Shown in pieces: positions 1 to 5,139 of a stretch of DNA of 5,146 bases. The DNA comes from Candidatus Poribacteria bacterium (GTDB lineage: Bacteria > Poribacteria > WGA-4E > WGA-3G), in contig VXZL01000528.1 in the NCBI GenBank assembly GCA_009845505.1, forward strand, positions 1-5,146, read 5' to 3'. Made by a program: the position numbers and the translations under genes. Under the pieces are notes generated by a model. That model was not told the DNA's origin. It saw nothing but the letters and a program-made list of their open reading frames with translations, and did no database searches. The stretch's first letter is position 1. Every line of letters begins with the position of its first letter.

Positions 1-84
1 CAAAACACACATCAGCAGGAGCGCGACGAACCGGACGCTCAAAATATGATGCATAATCTCTTTTTGAATCAATGTCATTAACAT
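1..84 (-). CDS. Probable ABC-2 type transporter permease, N-terminal fragment (cut by window edge)
   Basis: Twenty-eight codons are visible, starting with ATG at 84-82 and running off the left edge. The peptide begins MLMTLIQKEI and continues with a short polar stretch, then HILSVRF and a hydrophobic run (VALLLMCVL). A start of the form short leader, QKE, amphipathic helix, then SxRF leading into the first membrane helix is typical of ABC-2 type permeases, whose elbow helix precedes transmembrane segment 1. Such proteins work with a separate ATPase to export lipids, polysaccharides, drugs or peptides. The start is supported by GAGGAG at 98-93, eight bases upstream. A second ATG at codon 3 (78-76) is possible but less well spaced. 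The gene lies on the same strand as the other three, 153 bases after the stop of the exported-protein gene. The family call rests on only 28 residues, so the substrate and subfamily cannot be stated. Confidence 0.6.
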   Translation of the reverse strand, partial: MLMTLIQKEIMHHILSVRFVALLLMCVL

Positions 85-92
85 GGCAATTT

Positions 93-98
93 CTCCTC
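93..98 (-). promoter_or_regulatory. Shine-Dalgarno site of the ABC permease gene
   Basis: On the minus strand this reads GAGGAG, eight bases before the ATG at 84. It is almost the same as the site in front of the small membrane protein at 4866 (both sit in an AGAGGAGAAA context) and it decides the start codon of the truncated permease. Confidence 0.7.
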
Positions 99-141
99 TG
101 TTTTTTTAATTTTACTAAGATAATTTTTCATCACTCTTGGC

Positions 142-197
142 GGATGCCCAAACTTGTTTGGGATTGTGTGTACTGTCCCGAACAAGTTCAGGCGTCC
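142..197. repeat. Double palindrome / imperfect long inverted repeat in the intergenic gap
   Basis: Positions 142-162 and 177-197 form an imperfect 21-base inverted repeat (17 of 21 positions pair), separated by a 14-base loop. Each arm is itself a palindrome. The left arm contains CCCAAAC-TT-GTTTGGG (147-162), a perfect 7-base-pair stem. The right arm contains CCCGAAC-AA-GTTCAGG (177-192), with one mismatch. The element can therefore fold as one long hairpin or as two short ones. It sits between the stop of the exported-protein gene and the permease start. There is no T-run directly after the stem on the minus strand, so it is not a standard intrinsic terminator. A REP-like dispersed element, or a processing or attenuation structure that lowers permease expression, is more likely. 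Confidence 0.6.
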
Positions 198-237
198 AGA
201 CGTTGGAATATTACCGAATTAAATTCTTAAGCTTCGT

Positions 238-1539
238 TTAGTTTGTGCCTTCAGGCAACATCAACACCGATAGCTGTTGAAGTATATCTTTCCCTTCTTC
301 TGTCTTAAAGAACTCAACTCCAAGTCGTGTTTCAAGTTCCGACTGGACTTGTTCCTTAATCTGATGTCTGACTTGTGGCATTGCCTGTCTGAGTATATCC
401 ATCCCCGTTGGCGTCTCGAGGATGCCTTTTCCGAGTTGTGCTTCAAGTTGCGTGTAAATCTCATGATCCAAAGCACTCAGCAGTTGGGGTACGAATTGTT
501 TGAGGACCAATTCTTCAATCGCTTGTTTGAGGCTCTCTCTACCTTTTTGGGTCTTGAAAAGTGCCTCACCGTGTTGTTTGCGTAGGTCCCGCAGCGCGTC
601 AGCGAGCACGGAGAACCCCATCTTATTGCTATTATAGATGTCTCTTTGCGGACCGTTGCGATAGAGTTTTCCACCGACACTTAGGTTGAGACGGTGGTGT
701 TCACACCGAACGATCGGAGTCATATCACCTTCCTGTGTCTGTAGCATGTGTTGCCCGTCTTTTTCAGAAGGTCGAACCTCGTAGAGGTAACTGCACGGAA
801 GGATCGGGTCCGACGCATCTTCAGTGAGAACGCCGGGAGTTCCCGCTGTCGGATCTGCCGGGCAAAGGAGACATGCCTTCTCCAGATACTGTGGCGCAAG
901 TTCGGAAAGCCACTGTGGATCTGCATCGGCGTTGGAAGCTCGATAGTTATCCAGTGCCATTTTTATCTGCCTCAAATTTTCTCGGCATGTCTGAATTCCT
1001 GCAGAATGCGGATACGGTTGCGGCTCTGAAGGCGAGGCTAATTCATAAGGATAGGCATCTGATAGGAGCAAACGGTTTAGACGCACCAATGCCTCCCCAC
1101 TTTGCGGGTTTTGCGCGACGAGTGTTTGTGTCTGTTCACTAAGCTCAATATTCGCGAACAATTGTGCATCGTAGAGAGGGCCCGCCTCAAGCAGCCGGTT
1201 CAAATCGGCAAGCAGTACCTTCTGCTGTTGAGGCGTTGGTTCACTTGCCCCATCGTATCCGAGTAATATCCACTGCATATCTTCGGACAATTGGGAGGCA
1301 ATAAATTCGGATACTGTTGCACGCGTGTCTTGGAGTTTCACAACCAAACTGCCAGGGTCTTTAATCGCATTTTCATCAAAGAGGAGCTGGCGTGTGTCGG
1401 CGTGGAGTGGTAGTGCCAAGCCGACTGCTGTGGATAAAACTGCTAACAGCAACGTCCGTTCCATGAGTTTGTGCAAGCTGCGACGCAAACTAACAGTTTG
1501 CGCTACAATCGGTTTGGATCGTTCAATTATTTTTTTCAT
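238..1539 (-). CDS. Exported protein with pseudopilin-like (DUF1559-style) domain and C-terminal helical repeats
   Basis: This gene encodes 433 residues of unknown function. The ATG at 1539 has AAGGAG nine bases upstream. Residues 26-47 form a signal peptide (hydrophobic LLLAVLSTAVGLALPL, probable cleavage after LHA), preceded by an unusually long basic leader. Residues 48-180 look mainly helical. Residues 182-297 resemble the globular part of type II secretion/pilin-like proteins: CRENLRQIKMALDNYR, then PQWLSELAPQYL, a CLLCPADP cysteine pair (C223, C226), CSYLYEV, and RCEHH followed by LNLSVGGKLY. The usual N-terminal FTLIELL assembly helix is absent, so it is unlikely to enter a pseudopilus. 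Residues 317-423 hold three copies of a G-x3-[FL]-x-T-x2-G-x-[ED]-x-L-x-Q motif. The gene starts 40 bases after the sigma/propeller gene, which implies co-transcription. The domain resemblance is by eye only. An extracytoplasmic partner of the propeller is a plausible but unproven role. Confidence 0.75.
   Translation of the reverse strand: MKKIIERSKPIVAQTVSLRRSLHKLMERTLLLAVLSTAVGLALPLHADTRQLLFDENAIKDPGSLVVKLQDTRATVSEFIASQLSEDMQWILLGYDGASEPTPQQQKVLLADLNRLLEAGPLYDAQLFANIELSEQTQTLVAQNPQSGEALVRLNRLLLSDAYPYELASPSEPQPYPHSAGIQTCRENLRQIKMALDNYRASNADADPQWLSELAPQYLEKACLLCPADPTAGTPGVLTEDASDPILPCSYLYEVRPSEKDGQHMLQTQEGDMTPIVRCEHHRLNLSVGGKLYRNGPQRDIYNSNKMGFSVLADALRDLRKQHGEALFKTQKGRESLKQAIEELVLKQFVPQLLSALDHEIYTQLEAQLGKGILETPTGMDILRQAMPQVRHQIKEQVQSELETRLGVEFFKTEEGKDILQQLSVLMLPEGTN
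1484..1502. repeat. Perfect palindrome inside the exported-protein gene
   Basis: CGCAAACT (1484-1491) and AGTTTGCG (1495-1502) form a perfect 8-base-pair stem with an AAC loop. It is read in frame as residues 13-19 (AQTVSLR) of the exported protein, between the start codon and the signal peptide. A related word, AGTTTGTG, lies nearby at 1466-1473, so three copies of the half-site occur within 37 bases. Placement in the leader of a signal peptide suggests either a dispersed palindromic element that entered the gene in frame or an mRNA hairpin near the 5' end of the coding sequence. Confidence 0.6.
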
Positions 1540-1548
1540 TTTTTAAAT

Positions 1549-1554
1549 CTCCTT
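1549..1554 (-). promoter_or_regulatory. Shine-Dalgarno site of the exported-protein gene
   Basis: AAGGAG on the minus strand, nine bases before the ATG at 1539. It favours this start over the internal ATG at 1464 (codon 26), which would give a textbook signal peptide directly after Met but has no purine-rich site upstream. The site lies in the 40-base gap after the stop of the upstream gene, so the two genes are probably on one transcript. Confidence 0.7.
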
Positions 1555-1579
1555 AGATTGTTGGTATACTTCAGGTTTT

Positions 1580-4500
1580 TTATTCGGATTTATCAAGCGT
1601 GAAACGTAGTACACCGCTGCCATCGGTACCGACATAAAGCATGTTACCATCAACAGTAAGCGAGGTAATAGGCATTGGAATTTCTGGCGCAACCTGTTGC
1701 CATATCCCAGAACTCTCATTCAATTGATACACCCGTTGCTCACTGGTTCCATATAGCCTTGTCCCATCCACCGCAAATCTTTCTATAACGATGGGTGTGC
1801 CTCCCAGATCGGTTGCCGAGTGCCAGTGGGTACCATCGCTTGAAAATGCAACCCCTTTGTCAGTTGCCACATAGATAGTGGATCCAGCAAAAGCGAGCGC
1901 CTTAAAAGACGCAAGGGGGAATGGCAGGTCCGCAGTAACATCGTTCCACGTCTCTCCTTCATCAAAGGACTGGAAGAGGTGCCCATCTCGTTTACCGACG
2001 TAGACGGTTTTCCCTGAAACAGCGAGGTTGGCGTGGATAACAGCGTAACCAGCGAGACTGTTAAAAGAGTCAATTGACGGACCTGTATCTACGAGTCCGG
2101 TATCAACCCATTCCGTCGCGCCGAGTTTCCATCTGAAGAGTTTGCCTTCACATTCCATATAGTAAGTAGAGCCGCTGACGGCGAAACTCCCGAAGAGGGA
2201 TCGCAAAAACTTCTCTATGCTATCCGCTATGACTTCATTGTAGTCCTCTATATCCAAATCTTTGAGGTTTAACTTCGTCTGTTCTTCAGCGTTTTTCTTC
2301 TCGTCATCTGGAACCGCTTCCAAAAGCGCGTTCTTAATTTCCTCATCCCTTTGTGGTGTCAAAATCGGCATTCCGGGCACACGGATTACTTCGTTGCTTT
2401 CGGCAGATAGCAGGAAAAGTTGAGGCGACATTCCGCTGTGGCCTCTGGCGTAGATAACGTCGTTGAATTTCGCAACACTCGTGAGGGTCGTAGAGGTCCC
2501 CGGAACCGGTGCCCACGATTCTCCACCATCATAAGAGGTAACAAGCACACGTCCCGTGTTGGCATAGAGTCCCTTGTGCGTGGAAACTAAATTCAGCACG
2601 GTCGTTTTTACCAATCCAGTGTTAAATTGATGCCATGTTTTACCTGCGTCGGTCGTGCGATAAATCCCAGACGATCCGCTCTTATAGAGTGTCCTTGCAT
2701 CTAAAGGCACAACCGTGGAAACAACGCCTACATCTGAGGTATCTGGATTCCAGGTAACCCAAGTTTCACCTGAGTCATTTGAGTAATAACTATCCGCGCT
2801 GTCTACGACCCAAAGGCTTTCTTGTAGGGCTACCATTTTAAGCTCCGTGGTTACTTCCGTTTCTGGGCTGTTAGACGGCATCCCAATTGTGACTTTAACT
2901 GGCCCCGAAGTGTCTGAAGTGGCTGCTTCCACACTGTCCGCAGTCATTGTTTTCATAAAATCTTCTAATGCCTGCCACGAATCCCCTAAATCCGTTGAGC
3001 GATAAAGGAACAGAGAGTGGTCATCTGCTCCCCGGACTGACATTGACATGGTGCTCGAAACGCTCTGATTCTTAACCGCAGCACCTACGGCAGCGTAGAT
3101 CCGGTGTTCAGCACTCGCCAATGCTCGGATATTCTTAGAAACCTCGCCTACCAGTAATTGTTCCCAGCCCCCCGAATTATGGCGATAGAGGCCATCATCA
3201 GTCCCGATAAACACACTATTTTCCATAGCAGTGATTGCTTGAATCTGCTTCCCTATCAGATTCTCGTTGTTCACAGCGACCCACGATTCACCGGCATCGG
3301 CAGAACGGTATATGCCATCAGCGAGTCCTAAGTAAAACACTTCATCTGTCATTACGAGGTCAACCAACGCGCCTTCCGGACGTGTCGCCAGCACATCCCA
3401 CGTCTCACCCCTATCTATTGAAGTGAGAATTTCTGTATCAGAGACAGCATAAAGGCGGTTATTATGCTCTGTTATATGCCAGGATCTATTAGTGGACAGG
3501 TCAGCATTGACGAGTTGCCATTGGCTCCCGTCGTCTGCCAATCTATAGAGATCAGTGTCCGTTCTGGCGTAAAGATCGCCATTGGCGGCTGCGAAGAGGC
3601 GGTTGATTGCGGCACCTTCAGGCCCCTTGGCTTGGGTCCATTGCGGTTTCGGCATCGAAACATCTGTTGTATCGATAGGTAACGTAGCAACAAGGGATTC
3701 TTCGGGTTTCTGCCCTGCGCCCAGACCTTTTCCCGGTGCAACCGAACTTCCCGGTTGATTCCGTATCGCGGGTTTCGCCGGAGAGTCATAAATAAAAACA
3801 GCATCAATAATCTGAACCGTCGGTTCCGAGGTCGCGTTGAAATTATAGGGTTTCTGGAAACGGGAGAGATATTGCGTACCAACGCCCGCGAATATGAAGA
3901 TCAAAACGGCTGAGGCAGCGGAAATCACCCACGGGAGCATCGGTTTACTTGAGGGCGGGGCAATAGGTGTGATCCGCGCAGCTTCGCGTAAGATGTTCTC
4001 TGTCAATTGCTCCGGGAGTTGGAAGCTGCCGAGGTGCTGCTGAATGACATCTTCCTCATTTCGCAAACGGTTTCGGGCGCGGCTGAGTCTGCTTTTGACG
4101 GTATTCTGGGAAACCCCCAAGAACTCGCTAATGGCTTTGATGGTCATCTCGCCGAGGTAGTGGAGGGTCATCACCGTACGTTCACTTTCCGGTAGTTTTT
4201 GGAGGAGCTCCTTGACAATCTCACGACGTGTTTCATCGGCATCGGTTTCTTGTTTTTCTGCCAGATATTTGGAATATGACCCTTTGTCCACCTCACTCGT
4301 ATTGTTGGCATCTTCGGTATCTAAGGATTCCATCGGTAAACGTTTCCTTCGGAGCCAGTCACTACATAAGTTCGCGGCGATCACATAAAGCCATCCTGCA
4401 AATTGGTTCGGGTTTTTTAAGGTTCTGAGCTTCCGATAGGCATTGAGAAAAGCGTCCTGTGTAATCTCTTGTGCGATATGAAAATCACCAATCTTCCGCC

Positions 4501-4606
4501 ACACCAGCGCATGAACACCCTTCTGATATTTCCTAACTAAGGGATCGAGCGCGTCTTGGTCTCCTTGTAATATCCGTTGAATCAGTTCAGCATCATTCTG
4601 TTCCAT
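1580..4606 (-). CDS. Membrane-tethered ECF-type sigma-70 factor fused to a large Asp-box beta-propeller
   Basis: This is a single uninterrupted 1008-residue frame. Residues 8-88 are sigma-70 region 2, for -10 binding and core RNA polymerase contact (QEITQDAFLNAYRKL, then FAGWLYVIAANLCSDWLRRKR). Residues 127-182 are region 4, whose helix-turn-helix binds the -35 box (LPESERTVMTLHYL, GVSQNTVKSRLSRARNRLR). No region 3 is present, as in ECF sigma factors, which are normally about 160-200 residues long. A juxtamembrane segment (191-223) is followed by one membrane helix (about 224-243) and a Pro/Gly-rich linker (251-330). From about 332 to 1003 come beta-propeller repeats. Asp-boxes (SxDxGxxW type) are at 396, 435, 537, 609, 651 (T for S), 691 and 880, with degenerate ones near 356 and 922. 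Expected topology is sigma inside, propeller outside. Propellers of this type bind proteins or glycans, or occur in glycosidases; no sialidase active site was recognised. AAGGGGG lies six bases before the ATG. How the sigma part is released or kept inactive is unknown. Confidence 0.9.
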   Translation of the reverse strand: MEQNDAELIQRILQGDQDALDPLVRKYQKGVHALVWRKIGDFHIAQEITQDAFLNAYRKLRTLKNPNQFAGWLYVIAANLCSDWLRRKRLPMESLDTEDANNTSEVDKGSYSKYLAEKQETDADETRREIVKELLQKLPESERTVMTLHYLGEMTIKAISEFLGVSQNTVKSRLSRARNRLRNEEDVIQQHLGSFQLPEQLTENILREAARITPIAPPSSKPMLPWVISAASAVLIFIFAGVGTQYLSRFQKPYNFNATSEPTVQIIDAVFIYDSPAKPAIRNQPGSSVAPGKGLGAGQKPEESLVATLPIDTTDVSMPKPQWTQAKGPEGAAINRLFAAANGDLYARTDTDLYRLADDGSQWQLVNADLSTNRSWHITEHNNRLYAVSDTEILTSIDRGETWDVLATRPEGALVDLVMTDEVFYLGLADGIYRSADAGESWVAVNNENLIGKQIQAITAMENSVFIGTDDGLYRHNSGGWEQLLVGEVSKNIRALASAEHRIYAAVGAAVKNQSVSSTMSMSVRGADDHSLFLYRSTDLGDSWQALEDFMKTMTADSVEAATSDTSGPVKVTIGMPSNSPETEVTTELKMVALQESLWVVDSADSYYSNDSGETWVTWNPDTSDVGVVSTVVPLDARTLYKSGSSGIYRTTDAGKTWHQFNTGLVKTTVLNLVSTHKGLYANTGRVLVTSYDGGESWAPVPGTSTTLTSVAKFNDVIYARGHSGMSPQLFLLSAESNEVIRVPGMPILTPQRDEEIKNALLEAVPDDEKKNAEEQTKLNLKDLDIEDYNEVIADSIEKFLRSLFGSFAVSGSTYYMECEGKLFRWKLGATEWVDTGLVDTGPSIDSFNSLAGYAVIHANLAVSGKTVYVGKRDGHLFQSFDEGETWNDVTADLPFPLASFKALAFAGSTIYVATDKGVAFSSDGTHWHSATDLGGTPIVIERFAVDGTRLYGTSEQRVYQLNESSGIWQQVAPEIPMPITSLTVDGNMLYVGTDGSGVLRFTLDKSE

Positions 4607-4612
4607 TGCAAA

Positions 4613-4619
4613 CCCCCTT
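4613..4619 (-). promoter_or_regulatory. Shine-Dalgarno site of the sigma/propeller gene
   Basis: AAGGGGG on the minus strand, six bases before the ATG at 4606. It supports that start, which also places the first helix of sigma region 2 (AELIQRILQGD) at the usual distance from the N-terminus. Confidence 0.65.
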
Positions 4620-4641
4620 CAGAATTATCATGTCCCCTGAT

Positions 4642-4866
4642 TTAAGCAATTTTCGATATTAAATTCGTATTTTTGATCCGCAAATCCGTTGGAAGATCGG
4701 AAGATTGGAAGTTGGGAAAACAACCACCACAGCGTTTCTTGCAATTTTCCTGTCTTCCGCCCTTCCTCTCAAGGCCAGCTTCGATTTCAATATCGCCGAA
4801 AGCAAGGTAACCGATGCCGAACAGTAACAAGCAAACGAGAATTAGGTTAATCATTAGAAAGCGCAT
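4642..4866 (-). CDS. Small single-pass membrane protein with a cysteine cluster, function unknown
   Basis: This gene encodes 74 residues and was not recognised as a known family. The ATG at 4866 has GAGGAG six bases upstream, which is the best reason to call it real. Residues 4-23 (LMINLILVCLLLFGIGYLAF) form one hydrophobic membrane segment or uncleaved signal anchor. Cys12 is not in a good lipobox because Val precedes it. After an acidic stretch (GDIEIEAGLE) comes a basic, cysteine-rich motif, NCKKRCGGCF (C42, C46, C49), which could bind a metal or form a disulfide. The last 25 residues or so are encoded partly by an 8-base tandem repeat (4689-4716), so the natural C-terminus may have been replaced or extended by repeat DNA. 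The gene ends 35 bases before the sigma/propeller start and is probably in the same operon. An accessory role for the membrane-bound sigma factor is only a guess from position. Confidence 0.5.
   Translation of the reverse strand: MRFLMINLILVCLLLFGIGYLAFGDIEIEAGLERKGGRQENCKKRCGGCFPNFQSSDLPTDLRIKNTNLISKIA
4689..4716. repeat. Short tandem repeat, TTGGAAGA unit
   Basis: Units TTGGAAGA (4689-4696), TCGGAAGA (4697-4704), TTGGAAG (4705-4711) and a decayed TTGGG follow each other. On the minus strand the tract is read through as the C-terminal part of the 74-residue protein (around NFQSSDLPTD). The low-complexity style differs from the rest of the coding DNA and matches the repeat tracts upstream of the operon. 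Confidence 0.6.
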
Positions 4867-4872
4867 GGTTTT

Positions 4873-4878
4873 CTCCTC
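4873..4878 (-). promoter_or_regulatory. Shine-Dalgarno site of the small membrane protein
   Basis: GAGGAG on the minus strand, six bases before the ATG at 4866. It favours that ATG over the one at codon 5 (4854-4852) and supports the 74-residue frame as a translated gene. Confidence 0.65.
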
Positions 4879-4919
4879 TTAGAAGGACAGCTCCGTTTGG
4901 TCTACAAGTTGTTACTTGG

Positions 4920-4946
4920 CTACAATTTAACATCCATTGATTGTAG
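4920..4946. promoter_or_regulatory. Inverted repeat overlapping the candidate operon promoter (possible operator)
   Basis: CTACAAT (4920-4926) and ATTGTAG (4940-4946) form a perfect 7-base inverted repeat with a 13-base spacer. A third half-site, CTACAA, lies at 4902-4907, 18 bases before the first. The right arm overlaps the proposed -10 box. Regularly spaced half-sites of this kind fit a dimeric regulator, or autoregulation by the operon, but arms of 7 bases in AT-rich DNA can arise by chance. Confidence 0.3.
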
Positions 4947-4968
4947 TGACGTAACTTAGGTTTCAAAA
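4940..4968 (-). promoter_or_regulatory. Candidate promoter of the operon
   Basis: On the minus strand the -10 box is TACAAT (4945-4940), one mismatch from consensus. The -35 box is either TTTTGA (4968-4963, 17-base spacer) or TTGAAA (4966-4961, 15-base spacer). Transcription would start near 4933, giving a leader of roughly 65 bases before the ATG at 4866. The -35 match is weak for either spacing. If the sigma factor regulates its own operon, its own promoter motif could lie in this same region and would not look like the housekeeping consensus. Confidence 0.3.
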
Positions 4969-4988
4969 GGTTGCATTATTTTTTAAGA

Positions 4989-5010
4989 GTTGTTAGTTGT
5001 TAGTTAATTG
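4989..5010. repeat. Short tandem repeat, GTTGTTA unit
   Basis: Two exact GTTGTTA units (4989-4995, 4996-5002) are followed by a decayed GTTAATTG. This is a low-complexity intergenic tract upstream of the operon, of the same general kind as the tracts at 4689-4716 and 5055-5097. Confidence 0.5.
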
Positions 5011-5054
5011 CTTGTGACAGGAACGTACATTTTGAATACGACAAACCTATCTTT

Positions 5055-5097
5055 AACTGAAGACTGAAAGCGAGCGAGGTGGGCGAACTGAAAACTG
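5055..5097. repeat. AACTGAA-type direct repeats flanking a GC-rich spacer
   Basis: AACTGAAGACTGAAAG (5055-5070) and AACTGAAAACTG (5086-5097) are direct repeats of the word ACTGAA(A), separated by a 15-base GC-rich spacer (5071-5085). They lie in non-coding DNA upstream of the operon. Repeats of this word style look like dispersed intergenic elements, not binding sites, but this cannot be decided from one copy. Confidence 0.45.
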
Positions 5098-5098
5098 T

Positions 5099-5139
5099 TT
5101 GCAATTTCCTTTTATACTTCTTAAAATATATGTTATACT
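5099..5139 (+). promoter_or_regulatory. Candidate divergent promoter pointing off the right edge
   Basis: On the plus strand, TTGCAA (5099-5104) and TAAAAT (5122-5127) are separated by 17 bases, a good sigma-70 layout. A second -10-like word, TATACT, lies at 5134-5139. It would drive a gene starting beyond the window. The surrounding DNA is very AT-rich, so matches like these are expected now and then. Confidence 0.3.

Larger units (their letters stand above)
85..237. other. Intergenic gap between exported-protein gene and permease gene
   Basis: This 153-base gap is AT-rich apart from the double palindrome at 142-197. Toward the permease, the minus strand has an A-rich stretch (roughly 105-131) containing TAAAAT-like words that could act as a -10 box, but no matching -35 box was found at a normal distance. 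It therefore remains open whether the permease has its own promoter or is read through from upstream. No open frame with a ribosome site was found here. Confidence 0.5.

Noticed and set aside
142..197. Intrinsic (Rho-independent) terminator
   Set aside because: The hairpins are strong, but no run of T follows the stem in either direction.
1462..1464. ATG at codon 26 of the exported protein as the true start
   Set aside because: It would give a neat signal peptide, but no Shine-Dalgarno sequence precedes it, whereas the ATG at 1539 has AAGGAG at nine bases. Kept as an alternative only.
277..1546. Several plus-strand open frames of 66-102 codons (277-585, 748-1029, 873-1142, 1325-1546)
   Set aside because: They lie fully opposite the exported-protein gene, have no convincing domains, and have much weaker support than the minus-strand gene with its signal peptide, motif order and ribosome site.
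1783..2073. Minus-strand open frame of 96 codons inside the propeller region
   Set aside because: Out of frame with a propeller segment that shows clear Asp-box signatures; no independent coding evidence.
1003..3617. Sialidase activity for the Asp-box propeller
   Set aside because: Asp-boxes are structural and occur in many propellers. No arginine triad or FRIP motif of sialidases was recognised. The positions refer loosely to the propeller part of the 1580-4606 gene.
3472..3882. Minus-strand open frame of 136 codons overlapping the sigma/propeller gene in another frame
   Set aside because: It is an alternate-frame shadow of the linker and first blades of the 1008-residue protein. It is rich in Arg and Pro without any recognisable motif.
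1580..4606. Chimeric or misassembled join of a sigma gene and an unrelated propeller gene
   Set aside because: The frame is continuous, the membrane helix and linker fall exactly between the two parts, and there is no abrupt change in base composition at the junction. It cannot be fully excluded without homologues.
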